Source: a virus
Virus record (IMG/VR): IMGVR_UViG_3300009159_000062
Span: 1-64,000 of that record
Direction: 5' to 3' (one strand)
DNA length: 64,000 nt
The notes beneath the pieces were generated by a model that did not search any database, was not told where the DNA came from, and was given only the letters and a program-made list of their open reading frames with translations. Position numbers and translations under genes: made by a program. The number at the start of each line of letters is the position of its first letter. Position 1 is the first letter of the stretch. Positions 26,322-36,188 of the stretch are shown in pieces.

Positions 26322-26924
26322 CTATACCTCTTCTAAAACAACATTAATGTTCCATAAATCTTTTCCATTAAGACCATTTCTCTTAATAACAGAATATGAA
26401 AAATCTTTAAAATACATCTGAATTACTTGACTATACTTAGTTTGATTCACGTATTGATCGTACGCCAAAAATACCCAGAATGGCCCCTGGTTATTGTTAT
26501 ACCAATTTAATAAATCTAGCCCACCTGCTCCACCATCGACCGTGTATTGATCTTGACTAGTTATTTCGGTTTGACCAGTTGCATCAAAGTTTGGATATTG
26601 TTTAAATGATCTAGATGGCAACATTTGCCAAGAAGTAGCGAGTACAATTTTATCAGCAATATTATATGCCCTCATATTTCCATTAATCATTCTTTGTCTA
26701 TTTTGAATTCTTTCAGATGCAAATGATAACTCTGATCTATTATGGTCTGATAATATTAAAAAGTTTGCTCTTTCTGATTCTGGGGCATCTTGAAAGTCTG
26801 CTCCTGATTCATAACCATCTGGATAATAAAATCCATCAACTAGAGTTCCTGAATTTTTAGACCATAGTATTGCTTGCGGGGCACCGTATTTTCTTCTGCC
26901 ATCTAAATATGCTGAATTGGCCAT
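26322..26924 (-). CDS. Distal-tail-like protein
   Basis: A 200-residue protein between tape measure and hub, the usual place of the distal tail (Dit) protein. The C-terminus VIQMYFKDFSYSVIKR followed by DLWNINVVLEEV resembles the closing strands of such proteins. Its ATG overlaps the tape-measure stop (TAATG). Identity as Dit is by position; no diagnostic motif exists. Confidence 0.6.
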   Translation of the reverse strand: MANSAYLDGRRKYGAPQAILWSKNSGTLVDGFYYPDGYESGADFQDAPESERANFLILSDHNRSELSFASERIQNRQRMINGNMRAYNIADKIVLATSWQMLPSRSFKQYPNFDATGQTEITSQDQYTVDGGAGGLDLLNWYNNNQGPFWVFLAYDQYVNQTKYSQVIQMYFKDFSYSVIKRNGLNGKDLWNINVVLEEV

Positions 26925-29900
26925 TAGTATTTATTCCCCCTAATTCTTTGTGAATCTACATTTTTAATTTGAGCCATAACTATTCTTGCAATATCATTTG
27001 GATTTGCAGAAGTGCCGCTAGCATCAACCTTTAAACTATAATTATACACTGAGGTAGAGTTATTATTGATAGAATTAGTGCTCATGGCCATAAGTTTTGA
27101 TGATGACATTGGAGACATTGATCCAGGATATTTTGACTCGTTAATAGATGTTAGCAATGGGCCAAATCTTTTTGCTGCATTTTTATTAACTACAAATTCT
27201 CCTGGGGTAAGCATGGTAGGCACTTTATCTAACATACCATTACCAGCAACTATACCGCCATACATCTTCCCTGGAATTTTAACTGTTGTACCGCTGAAAA
27301 TTGTATTTCCACCATTGTATTTTGCCTGCTCTGTAAATTTTGGATTGGCTGCAAGAATTTTTGCAACAGTTGTATTATTTGCCTTGGCAATACCAGATAG
27401 CGTCTGACCGCTCTTGACTGTAACGCTTGTAGATGTTGTTTTGGTTGTGCCAGTACCAACAGTACCAGCAACTACGGCATCGCCCAGATCGGCTCCTGGC
27501 CCCCCGTCAGGACCTGCTCCTACACCACCTGCGCCACCGCCAGTGGTTAAAAATACGTTTCTAAGATTTTGCAATTCTGCAAATAGGTTTCTTGCTTCTG
27601 TTTGCAAATCAACCATTACGGTTTTAAGTGCAGATGAATCTCCAGTTGCTGCCTTAAGTATATTGTTTAAAAATGTAGCGTTATTAATATTAACTCCTGC
27701 TTCATTGGCAAGATCAAGAGCCTTTGCAGCATCTCTAATTTGATCAGCAGTCATTCCAAAATATTTAATGCTTTCTTTTTGTTTTGTAATAGTATCTTCA
27801 ATAACAGTTTTTTGTTTATTTAGTGCATCAATTTGTAATTGAATTTGTTTAGCACCAAGAGACGCAATAGCATTTTCTTTACCAGTTGTAAGTCCTTGTT
27901 GTGCTGCTTCCATTGACGCTGATGCTTGCTGTGATCTGGCTTCTTGAACTGCAGCGGCTGCTGCAGAAATATCACCACGACTTAGTGCATCTGCAATTGT
28001 TAATCTTTGTTTTTCTTGATTAGCAATATTTTCATTAAGTGTTTTTATTGTATTTAATGCGCCAATTTGTTTATCAAATTTTTCATTAATTTGATCTTCT
28101 TGTAATTTAACATTATCAAGTTGATCTCCTAAAGCCTTGGCCTGAAGATCAATACTTTTTAGTTGATCTTTATATTGCATATCAATAAGGTGTTCTTGTA
28201 AACTAATAAATGCCTCTGCTTTCTTAAACAGATATTGCTGATACTCTCCTGCACCGCCACCTACGGCAATTGTTTTTTCTAACTCTTTTTGCTTTTTCCC
28301 ATAATCTTTAATTGCTGCAACAGCATTTTTCCAATTATTACCAAGATATTTTGTTTTCTCAAGAATTTTAACCAAATCAACATTTCCAGCCATCTCTTCT
28401 GCAAGTGCTGCATTTATACCTTGTTTACGTAATTCTTTAAATGCTGTAGTTTGTGCTTGTATTTCTTTAGTTTTATCCTTTAGCAATTGCAAAGCATTTT
28501 TATCTCCAGCATTGGGAATTGTTGTTTCGCCTAATGCTTTTTGCATTTCTTTTACAGAACTTAATATAGCATCTTGAGTCAATTTAGTATCTTTTGTAAT
28601 TCTTCCCCTTACTCTTGAAGCAGCACGTTGTGCTCCGCCATCTGCAAACTCTTCTGCTGCTTTAAGGGCTGCAATCATTGCTGGCGTAATTGTTGTAACT
28701 CCAATTGCTGCTGCCTTAAGCACCAACATTTTATCTCCTACGTTTCCAAGACCAAGCGCAGCCTTAGCAGTTTCTGATCCCATTTGCTTTAATGCTGCAT
28801 CAACAAGCATTAGTTGGTTTTGTGTATTTGGCATTTTTTTCATTGTTGTTGAAAGATTTTCAAACATAGCGTCAAATTGTTTACCGCTAATAGTTCCATT
28901 TGCAAACATTCCAGATAAACCATTTACGTATGACGTAATGATTGAACCCTGACTTTTAAAATCTGCCCTTGCTTTCTTTCCAGCCTTTCCAGTTCCCCAA
29001 AGTGCTTCTGTCCACATTTTTCCATCTTTAAATTTTCCAAGACCAATAGAAATATCTGATGCCAATTTTGTAATATTTACAGAAACATCTTTAAAGTCCA
29101 ACTTAATACTATTTTTTCCAGCCTCTTCCTGAATTGCCTGAATCATTAATTTGACCTGTTCTTTAGAAAATCCTTGCCCAATTAACTCAACACCTTTTGC
29201 ATTTAATGCAGTTGCTGCTTGTGTATTATTTAACTTTTTAACAGCATTAATTGTTGGAATCAAAGTTTTAAATGTATCTGATTGTTTAAATTTATCAAGT
29301 TCTGTTTGTGCTTGTTGAGATCTTGGGGTAACTAATTTATTTCTTTCAAGTGGTGTTTGAGCAGCAGTTATACCAAAATAATCGCCAAGTGATTTTAGTT
29401 GATCTTTGGTTGTTACTACTGCATCAGACAAAGCCTCATATTTTTGCCTTTGCTCTTCCTGCAGGCTATTTATTTTTTTATTTCCAAGATATAATAATGT
29501 TGCTGCGGTTGCTGCAAGACCAATTGGACCAATAAACTTTGTCAATCCTACAGTGACCCTTGACAGAGATCCTACAATGCCTGATTTAGATGCAAGGCCA
29601 CCTCTGCCAACTGCGGTTTCAATTGCTGATGCTGCAATTCCTTTGCGCTTTGTTAAAAGTTCCATTGCTGATGCCTGTGTAAGTAGTTGTGTAACACTCA
29701 TCAATCCAAAAAGCAAACCAGAGTATTTCATAACCTGTTGTGATAAATCTCCAATTTTTCCACCAGCCATTGATCCCATAGCAGCCATTGATGTAAGTGC
29801 AAAAGTTCCAGACATTAGTGCACTGTTCATACCTTTTAAATTTCTACTGCTTTGTTTTACTTGCTTGTCTTGTTCTCCGTTTGCCCCACCTAACCCATAT

Positions 29901-32900
29901 GCTCCAAGCATGCCACCAGTAACCGACATGTTGGCTGATAAGTCTTTTAGCCTTCTGTCATTGTTTCTTCTAATAGATTTATCTATTGCTGATACTGGAC
30001 CAGTTGTCCCGTAAGTGAGAAGTCTACTAGATTTTGCTTTTTGATATGCCTGTGCGTCATCTCTACCATCTTGTGAAGCAAGTGGGTGTGGGCTTTTTCG
30101 TTCTCGTGATTCTACATAAATATCCTGAAGTCCGCCCTGCTCTAAGCCTGAAGAATATGCTGTAGCGTATTTTCTTCCAGCAACTATTGCTCCTTTTCTT
30201 TGTATTTCTTCTCTTGCTGCTATCTGCTTGTCCATAGGAAGTTTTAATGCAGCGCCTTGCAGTGGTGCCTGTCCAGAAATAATTCCAAGATTTTCTGGAA
30301 CAATATGTGCTTTAGTTACAACCCCTGAAGCCTGAATTGGCTGTGTTCTTGTTACAGATTTTAGCCTTCTGTCAAATGATCCAGCCTTGCCACCCTTGTT
30401 ACTATATATAGTGCTCTTTACAACACGACCAGTTGCGGGATCAACTGTTACGCCAGGAACTCTTGCATATCCACCAGATGTTATGTCTTCTTGTGTTGGA
30501 TATGCAAATTTTCTTAATCCTTCTCCAGCACTGCCTATTCTTCCCCCTTGCGATTTCATGGAGGTTAATATTTTTCTAATATCCATTTCAGCAGCAGCGA
30601 ACAATTCGCTAATGTGTTTTGCTGGAGTTCCTGCTTCTGTTAAACGCTTGCTCGTATCTCTAAGTGTATTTGTTATTTGTTCTGCATATGGCATAACTTC
30701 CTGAGCCATATCATTAATTGCAGATTGTGTTAACTTTATGTCACCTTCTACTGACCCTGCAGCAATAGCAGTGTTTCTCAGTGATTCAATAAAGCCCATT
30801 TGATTTATAAAATCTGGAGACATTCCGAAACCGCCAGCATTATTTCCAGGAGCAAACATTGTATATGGGGCAAGCATTCTTTGAGTTCCACCCTGCATTG
30901 ATGGGAATTTACCATCTGCAAATCCAGGAATATTATCTGCAATCATTCCCTTAATTAAAGGGCCATACTTTTTAACCATTGGGGCTGGAACAACTGCTTC
31001 CCCAGGGGTTAACAATGATGGAACATTGTCTTTGTTTCCAGATCCTGGGACAATAGAAATACCTTTTGCATATTTCTTTGGAGTTGACATTAATCCTGGA
31101 TTGTTAACTGCAAATTTTAATGCTGCTCCAGTTGCCTGTATATATGCATTTTTTAATTGATCAATAGCAACTCTTTCTACGTTAAATGTTTGTGTAAGCC
31201 TTGCATGGGTTTGATCTAAAGAACTTGCAACGGCTGCTGCGTCAATCTGTTCACTTGTTAAGTATTGAGTTTGTTCTCCTAAAACAGTTGACTGTCCACC
31301 AAGTTTTAAATAACCACCACGGAGCATTCCAAATAGTTTTAGGATATTTGCCAAACCATTTGCCAGCAAACCAAATGTCATCAAAAGAATTGGGCCAAGA
31401 CCGCCAATGACTGTTATTAATATAGTAATAGCCCTTTTAGATCCAGAAGACATATCTTTAAATTTAGAAAGAATGTTATTAACACTTTCTAGGATTGGGG
31501 TAATTGCTTCTAAAAATGCCTGACCAACTGGGATCAATGAGACCTTTAAGTCTTCAACTGTTTTCTTAAATTTATTCATAGCAGAATCAGCGGTAATTCC
31601 TAATTCCTTGTCTGCGGTTGTTGCAAGATCGGACATAGACATTTGTGTTAAATCTAATACACGAGATGCCTGAGTTCCATCATTAACAATGTTAGCAAAT
31701 AATGTTGATATACGAGAAAATTGGAACTTTCCAAATAGTTGTTCTATTGCTCTTGCACGATCTAGTGGTCTTAGAGTATTTAGTGCATCTGCAATTCCTA
31801 GAACGGTTGCTCTTAAATCCCCCTTGTTTTTTTCAACAATTCCACGAATATTAATTCCGACAGTTGCAAGCATATCTGATGCTTTTTTACTTGGATTAAT
31901 GATAGATGCTAGACCAGACTTTAATGCATTTGCGCCTTCTGCTGCATTGATACCGCCTTCTTTCATTGCAGTCATAAAGAATGCTAAGTCTTTAACATCT
32001 CCGCCAAGAGATTTTACAATAGGGGCTGCAATTGGAATTGCTGTTGTTACATCATCAAGAGATAAAACTGTTTGGTTTTCAACAGAGTTAAGGAAATTAA
32101 TTGAGTCTGCAAGGTCTTGACTAGAAATTTGAAATGCATTTTGTAAAGCAATTGTAGTTTCTAGTGCTTTTTGTTGATCAATTTGTCCAAGTACAGAAAG
32201 TCTTGTTGCCTGCTCTGTTTGTGCTTGTAAATCAAGTCCTTTAAAACCTGCTGCTGCAGCATCTGCTGCAAGACTAACTGTTTGAGAAGCAGCAATTCCA
32301 TACTTTGTGTATGAATTTGCTAAAGCATTTACGCCATCTAATGCTGCTTGAGTTTCTTCTTTTGGAGTTAATAAATCTCCATAAACCTTTCTAAATTTAA
32401 GCGCTGCAGTTTCCATATCCATAAATGCTTTTGATGCAGTAGATCCAAGCATTGCTAGTGGTAATGTAAAGCCGACCATTAACTGGCGACCAGCCCACTG
32501 AGTGTTCTTACCAAAATTTAATAGGTTGGTTGAGCCTTGCTTTAATAATTGATTAAATAGTTGTTGCTTTTGTGCAGCAATTTGCATTTTTGTTGCATAA
32601 TCAGACATATTAAGTTGTTTTGGAGTGATCGCCATTGCTTGCATAGCGCCTTTGGCATCTCTACCCATTTTAATATATTGGGTTTGCATTTTCTTAACAC
32701 GATCTTCTGCAACCTGTGAGATCGTGTCAAACTCTGTTCTAAATAATTTACCAAACGTCCTTGTTGATCCTGCTGCATATCTAAAATATTGCCTTATGCT
32801 AAATTTATTTTTTTCTAAAGAATTCGTAAACGCTTCTGTAGATGTTTTAATTGTTCGCATCTCAGCAGAAAATCTGCCCGTTGCATTAATAGCATTGAGC

Positions 32901-33058
32901 AGATCTGTCTGTAATGTGCGTTGTGCCAGTGCTGCCTGAGCACTAGACTTTGCTATATTAGTATGGAATAAAGATATCTGTCGTTGTAGAGACTTTAATT
33001 CCGAGAGTGCCTGAGAGGAGTCAATACTGACTTTAATGTTAGCATTAACATCACTCAT
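26924..33058 (-). CDS. Tail tape-measure protein with C-terminal LysM
   Basis: At 2044 residues this is the largest gene. The N-terminal 130 residues are coiled coil; about 200-500 carry the TP901-type tape-measure domain (AETAALKFRKVYGDL is the segment after the first hydrophobic span, then GFKGLDLQAQTEQATRLSVL). Hydrophobic segments lie near 545-570 and in the middle. DNVPSLLTPGEAVVP (about 670) and DKVPTMLTPGEFVVN (about 1970) are repeated motifs. A LysM repeat sits at about 1910-1960. If length follows the usual 0.15 nm per residue the tail is about 300 nm. A GGGGG ribosome site precedes the start. Confidence 0.93.
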   Translation of the reverse strand: MSDVNANIKVSIDSSQALSELKSLQRQISLFHTNIAKSSAQAALAQRTLQTDLLNAINATGRFSAEMRTIKTSTEAFTNSLEKNKFSIRQYFRYAAGSTRTFGKLFRTEFDTISQVAEDRVKKMQTQYIKMGRDAKGAMQAMAITPKQLNMSDYATKMQIAAQKQQLFNQLLKQGSTNLLNFGKNTQWAGRQLMVGFTLPLAMLGSTASKAFMDMETAALKFRKVYGDLLTPKEETQAALDGVNALANSYTKYGIAASQTVSLAADAAAAGFKGLDLQAQTEQATRLSVLGQIDQQKALETTIALQNAFQISSQDLADSINFLNSVENQTVLSLDDVTTAIPIAAPIVKSLGGDVKDLAFFMTAMKEGGINAAEGANALKSGLASIINPSKKASDMLATVGINIRGIVEKNKGDLRATVLGIADALNTLRPLDRARAIEQLFGKFQFSRISTLFANIVNDGTQASRVLDLTQMSMSDLATTADKELGITADSAMNKFKKTVEDLKVSLIPVGQAFLEAITPILESVNNILSKFKDMSSGSKRAITILITVIGGLGPILLMTFGLLANGLANILKLFGMLRGGYLKLGGQSTVLGEQTQYLTSEQIDAAAVASSLDQTHARLTQTFNVERVAIDQLKNAYIQATGAALKFAVNNPGLMSTPKKYAKGISIVPGSGNKDNVPSLLTPGEAVVPAPMVKKYGPLIKGMIADNIPGFADGKFPSMQGGTQRMLAPYTMFAPGNNAGGFGMSPDFINQMGFIESLRNTAIAAGSVEGDIKLTQSAINDMAQEVMPYAEQITNTLRDTSKRLTEAGTPAKHISELFAAAEMDIRKILTSMKSQGGRIGSAGEGLRKFAYPTQEDITSGGYARVPGVTVDPATGRVVKSTIYSNKGGKAGSFDRRLKSVTRTQPIQASGVVTKAHIVPENLGIISGQAPLQGAALKLPMDKQIAAREEIQRKGAIVAGRKYATAYSSGLEQGGLQDIYVESRERKSPHPLASQDGRDDAQAYQKAKSSRLLTYGTTGPVSAIDKSIRRNNDRRLKDLSANMSVTGGMLGAYGLGGANGEQDKQVKQSSRNLKGMNSALMSGTFALTSMAAMGSMAGGKIGDLSQQVMKYSGLLFGLMSVTQLLTQASAMELLTKRKGIAASAIETAVGRGGLASKSGIVGSLSRVTVGLTKFIGPIGLAATAATLLYLGNKKINSLQEEQRQKYEALSDAVVTTKDQLKSLGDYFGITAAQTPLERNKLVTPRSQQAQTELDKFKQSDTFKTLIPTINAVKKLNNTQAATALNAKGVELIGQGFSKEQVKLMIQAIQEEAGKNSIKLDFKDVSVNITKLASDISIGLGKFKDGKMWTEALWGTGKAGKKARADFKSQGSIITSYVNGLSGMFANGTISGKQFDAMFENLSTTMKKMPNTQNQLMLVDAALKQMGSETAKAALGLGNVGDKMLVLKAAAIGVTTITPAMIAALKAAEEFADGGAQRAASRVRGRITKDTKLTQDAILSSVKEMQKALGETTIPNAGDKNALQLLKDKTKEIQAQTTAFKELRKQGINAALAEEMAGNVDLVKILEKTKYLGNNWKNAVAAIKDYGKKQKELEKTIAVGGGAGEYQQYLFKKAEAFISLQEHLIDMQYKDQLKSIDLQAKALGDQLDNVKLQEDQINEKFDKQIGALNTIKTLNENIANQEKQRLTIADALSRGDISAAAAAVQEARSQQASASMEAAQQGLTTGKENAIASLGAKQIQLQIDALNKQKTVIEDTITKQKESIKYFGMTADQIRDAAKALDLANEAGVNINNATFLNNILKAATGDSSALKTVMVDLQTEARNLFAELQNLRNVFLTTGGGAGGVGAGPDGGPGADLGDAVVAGTVGTGTTKTTSTSVTVKSGQTLSGIAKANNTTVAKILAANPKFTEQAKYNGGNTIFSGTTVKIPGKMYGGIVAGNGMLDKVPTMLTPGEFVVNKNAAKRFGPLLTSINESKYPGSMSPMSSSKLMAMSTNSINNNSTSVYNYSLKVDASGTSANPNDIARIVMAQIKNVDSQRIRGNKY

Positions 33059-33078
33059 TCATTTCTACCCCCTATTTA

Positions 33079-33399
33079 TTAATTACCAAGCGCAGTATTA
33101 AGAAGATTACTTTCTCCTAGATTCGTGCCACTTGCTGCTTCAATAATTTTATATAGAGTTGGAAGATCTAAATTTTCTTCTAACGCCTCTCTGTCTTTAG
33201 CCAGTTCTGGCTTATACTGTTCCATTGCAATTTGTACACAATCTAGTAGGATATCCATAGATTTATCATTATCTTCTGATACCTTTGCAATACCCTCAAA
33301 TGTAACTAAAAATTTTCTCAATAAAGAAATTTTAAGTGGACGTACCTCAATTTGAGTTCCATCAATTAATGTGATTTTATCTTTAGTGCCTGTTGCCAC
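33079..33399 (-). CDS. Tail-assembly chaperone, short paralogue
   Basis: A 106-residue protein that aligns with the first 100 residues of the next gene upstream: DGTQIEVRPLKISLLRKFLV versus DGVEIEISPLKIKYLREFMT, and LEENLDLPTLYKIIE versus IEDNFDLPTIYDIVD. It starts at GTG 33399 with AAGGAGG and has its own TGC TATAAT promoter at 33429-33437. It lies just before the tape measure, where lambda-like phages encode chaperones G and GT by frameshift. Here the pair are two separate genes. Confidence 0.7.
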   Translation of the reverse strand: MATGTKDKITLIDGTQIEVRPLKISLLRKFLVTFEGIAKVSEDNDKSMDILLDCVQIAMEQYKPELAKDREALEENLDLPTLYKIIEAASGTNLGESNLLNTALGN

Positions 33400-33428
33400 T
33401 ATTCCTCCTTAAGGATTTGTTTATAACA

Positions 33429-33437
33429 ATTATAGCA
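33429..33437 (-). promoter_or_regulatory. Extended -10 promoter for short chaperone gene
   Basis: TGC TATAAT, 29 bases before the GTG start 33399. Confidence 0.6.
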
Positions 33438-33454
33438 TGAATCGTCTTATTTTT

Positions 33455-34135
33455 TTACGTTAAATTTTCGTAATCTAGACCCATTCCTATTCCAAACCCT
33501 GCACGTGCTGCTTTTGAGCCTTTAAAAGATAAAATATCTTTGTCGTCTCTACCCTCATTGAATACTTTATTTTTTAGTTTGACCCATGCATCTTCTTCTT
33601 TTGGCTTGTCCTTTTCAAGATCTACCCCTTGAATTGCAGCCAAGAATTTTTTTTCTTCATAATCCATTTCTCTTTTTGATTCTAAGATGGCCATTAACTC
33701 TGGCATAGATATAGAAGATTCAAGTTCTCTGTAGTCTTTCCAGATTCCAAGCAGAAATGCCTCTGATTCTAATTTAACCAAATCTAAAGTTTCCCAGGTT
33801 TGTCCGCTATCCACTGCTTGATCTTTTACTGACTCTTCAGATTTTTTATTAATTTTAATTCCTGCACCAAAGTCAACAATATCATAAATAGTTGGTAGGT
33901 CAAAATTATCTTCTATGTCATCTGTGGATCTAGAAAAAGTTGGATGAAATTGTTTCATTGATATCTGAGCACACTTTACCAAAATTGCAATGGATTCGTC
34001 ATCGCTATTAGATTTTTTAATAGGTTCAAAAGTTGTCATAAATTCTCTTAAATATTTTATTTTTAACGGAGATATTTCAATTTCTACTCCATCAAGAGTA
34101 TTGATATTTTTACTTTCATATACTGTAGTTGGCAT
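33455..34135 (-). CDS. Tail-assembly chaperone, long paralogue
   Basis: A 226-residue protein; residues 1-100 are the domain shared with the short paralogue, and the C-terminal half (YRELESSISMPELMAILESK, KKFLAAIQGVDLEKD) resembles the extension of frameshifted chaperones that contacts the tape measure. It ends with GFGIGMGLDYENLT, typical of this position. The gene starts 6 nt after a TGA TATAAT promoter and right after the tail-tube terminator, so its mRNA is probably leaderless. Confidence 0.72.
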   Translation of the reverse strand: MPTTVYESKNINTLDGVEIEISPLKIKYLREFMTTFEPIKKSNSDDESIAILVKCAQISMKQFHPTFSRSTDDIEDNFDLPTIYDIVDFGAGIKINKKSEESVKDQAVDSGQTWETLDLVKLESEAFLLGIWKDYRELESSISMPELMAILESKREMDYEEKKFLAAIQGVDLEKDKPKEEDAWVKLKNKVFNEGRDDKDILSFKGSKAARAGFGIGMGLDYENLT

Positions 34136-34141
34136 TCTTAT

Positions 34142-34150
34142 ATTATATCA
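34142..34150 (-). promoter_or_regulatory. Extended -10 promoter, leaderless start of the long chaperone gene
   Basis: TGA TATAAT reads on the minus strand and ends 6 nt before ATG 34135. It shares one base with the T-run of the tail-tube terminator. Confidence 0.65.
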
Positions 34151-34180
34151 AAAAAGACCCACCAGTGTAACCAGTGGGCC
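34150..34180 (-). terminator. Intrinsic terminator after the tail-tube gene
   Basis: On the minus strand GGCCCACTGG and CTGGTGGGTC form a 10-bp stem (three G-T pairs) around a TTACA loop, followed directly by six T. It lies 24-54 bases after the tail-tube stop and would end that abundant transcript. Confidence 0.8.
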
Positions 34181-34203
34181 TTTCCTGTTTTGCTTTGTTA
34201 AGA

Positions 34204-34848
34204 TTATGAACTTTGTACTGTGCGATCGATAATCTTTCCGTATGAACCAGAGTTATCTTCTGGTAGAAGACGGAATGTAACGTCAAACATTGTTGCTGTG
34301 TCACGCTTTGCAGATACTGTAACATTTTCAATAGAAAGTGCACGGTATGCAATATAAACACGCTCAACAGATGATGAGTCCTCACAGTCGCCTGTTCCTG
34401 GACCAACTGCAATTAAAGCACGCTCTACTGGACATTCACCAATATCGCCTGACGCAAGGTTAAGTGAGCGTCCTGCTGATGTTGACTTTGTTCCTGAAAG
34501 ATCATCGCTTTGTCCTGCAATTGAAAATAGTAGATTTTCTAAAGTTGCTTCTGCAAAAGAGGTAGCAAGAGTTACCTGCATTCCTTGTTTGTAGAGTTTA
34601 GCAACGTCAAGAATTTGATCTACTTGTACTTCGCCGAAATCAGGTTGGAATGTGATTTCGATACCATTACTTGTATAGCCGACGTTTTCGATTCCAGCAG
34701 CAATATTTGCTGTGTTAGACAAAGTCTCTTTGTAAGACTGTGTCGAGACAAACGCAGGAATAGTACCTGGTGTCAATGTACTATCTGCTGTAAATAATGC
34801 AGCAGCGCCAACGATAATATCGCTAGATGTACCTCTTGTATATGCCAT
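34204..34848 (-). CDS. Major tail tube protein
   Basis: A 214-residue beta-rich protein between head-tail connectors and tail chaperones, flanked by its own terminator. Sequence features fit tube subunits: a short N-terminal arm (MAYTRGTSSDIIVGAAALFT), a central TSNGIEITFQPDFGEVQVDQ and a C-terminal FDVTFRLLPEDNSGSYGKII. The isolated, strongly terminated unit fits a protein needed in high copy. High confidence for structural role, good for tube. Confidence 0.8.
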   Translation of the reverse strand: MAYTRGTSSDIIVGAAALFTADSTLTPGTIPAFVSTQSYKETLSNTANIAAGIENVGYTSNGIEITFQPDFGEVQVDQILDVAKLYKQGMQVTLATSFAEATLENLLFSIAGQSDDLSGTKSTSAGRSLNLASGDIGECPVERALIAVGPGTGDCEDSSSVERVYIAYRALSIENVTVSAKRDTATMFDVTFRLLPEDNSGSYGKIIDRTVQSS

Positions 34849-34933
34849 TTATTTCACCTCTTTTTTTGGTTAATATATGGACGATTTGTTTCCTCGCCAT
34901 AATTATACAACCTTTTTGTTATAGTTATTTTGT

Positions 34934-35506
34934 CTATCCTTCAAGAAATTCTGGATTATCCTTAAGGTGGTAGTCATATTCAACTATATATTTATGAATG
35001 CTACCCCTTCTATAGTCGTCTAGGTCTACTAAGTCTTGCGATTCATCTGCCTGGAACACCCTCATGCTTCTAAAAAATACCTTCATTGGCAAACCTTTAT
35101 TTTGCAGGGCTGTCTTATTTTCATGCATCCATTGATTAAGGTCTTGGCCAGAATAGTCTTCTCTATCTAAGACCTGAAAAATAACACTTCCCATGTTTGT
35201 AACATTAGATATATCTCCATAGATTGTATACAAAACCTGCTCTCTTTTTCCGACAGGGAAAGAATTATTTCTTAGTCTTATCATTCTGTCATAAAAGACA
35301 ATTGCTGGTAGGTTTTGAGATTCTGATAACTGCAACTGCTCATAAATATCGGAAACGTTTACTGCTTGACCAGCAGGAAAAAATGGTATAAAACTAGGGA
35401 GATCAGACTTAGCCATATTTATATCTTCATATTTACTAAACTGCTCATATAGATACTCATTGATGTACGATGCTGGAAAGTCAAAGGTGTCTCTTGCTAA
35501 TACCAT
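34934..35506 (-). CDS. Head-tail connector / tail completion protein
   Basis: A 190-residue protein in the connector cluster ahead of the tail tube. It has mixed alpha/beta character (IVFYDRMIRLRNNSFPVGKR, YGDISNVTNMGSVIFQVLDR) resembling tail-terminator proteins, and a C-terminal KYIVEYDYHLK strand. Gene order (capsid, connectors, this, tube) matches the tail terminator place in siphophages. Function inferred from position. Confidence 0.55.
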   Translation of the reverse strand: MVLARDTFDFPASYINEYLYEQFSKYEDINMAKSDLPSFIPFFPAGQAVNVSDIYEQLQLSESQNLPAIVFYDRMIRLRNNSFPVGKREQVLYTIYGDISNVTNMGSVIFQVLDREDYSGQDLNQWMHENKTALQNKGLPMKVFFRSMRVFQADESQDLVDLDDYRRGSIHKYIVEYDYHLKDNPEFLEG

Positions 35507-35510
35507 GTTA

Positions 35511-36188
35511 CTATTCTACCTCAACTTTTGCATTAGTGATCCATCTAAATCCCGTCGATTGTCCGACTGACTTTCCTGCCTTTACGCCTGCTCTAAAATT
35601 TTTCTTATATATCTGAGGGTTGCTTAAATAATCATATAGACCAGTTACTGTTAAAAATGATTGAGCAAAATATCTTGTTATAAAGGTGTCAAATGTTTGT
35701 TCGTAAGAACCTTTGACTTCTCTTCCTCCAGGAAATTGATTAACAATAGGGTTTTTAGTATAAACTAAAGTTCCATTATTTTCAAATACTAAAGGCTTAT
35801 TTCCTTTGGGTCTAATTACAACTGGAACTCCATCTTCCATTATTTTTGCCTTATTGTAAAATGGTTCATAAGATCCAGACTGCACTGATGTTGATTGTCT
35901 AAAGTTAGAATCAATAGATAGCCCTAAATTAGTTATCCTATACTGAACATCAAATAATCGTGCATCTCTGCTTCCAGGTTTAGACCATTCATATACGTGA
36001 TGCAAAGATTGTGGATTGCTTCTTGCCATTGCATCAATGTATAACTTTAAAGCCTCTACTGTTCCTTTGCCAAGATTATCTAAAAATATCTTTTTACCAG
36101 ACTCAGCGCCTTCTAAAAATCCTAAAGAGTATTCAACTAGATTGTCTATTTGTCTTTCAAATTCTAAGGTATTTAATCTAACACGCAT
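35511..36188 (-). CDS. Head-tail connector / minor head protein
   Basis: I choose ATG 36188 (MRVRLNTLEFER), which overlaps the upstream stop as TAATG; the frame is open to 36224. The 225-residue product has helical (EFERQIDNLVEYSLGFLEGA) and beta parts, with KSVGQSTGFRWITNAKVEVE at its end. It resembles HK97 gp10-like connector proteins in position and helical start. No decisive motif. Confidence 0.55.
   Translation of the reverse strand: MRVRLNTLEFERQIDNLVEYSLGFLEGAESGKKIFLDNLGKGTVEALKLYIDAMARSNPQSLHHVYEWSKPGSRDARLFDVQYRITNLGLSIDSNFRQSTSVQSGSYEPFYNKAKIMEDGVPVVIRPKGNKPLVFENNGTLVYTKNPIVNQFPGGREVKGSYEQTFDTFITRYFAQSFLTVTGLYDYLSNPQIYKKNFRAGVKAGKSVGQSTGFRWITNAKVEVE

Noticed and set aside
29406-30014. 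Plus-strand open frame of 202 codons inside the tape measure
   Set aside because: Antisense shadow of a clear tape-measure gene; no start signals or motif.
31689-32120. Plus-strand open frame of 143 codons inside the tape measure
   Set aside because: Antisense shadow; composition follows the opposite strand.
33455-34135. Programmed frameshift between chaperone genes
   Set aside because: The two genes are separated, each with start signals, and are homologous to each other.
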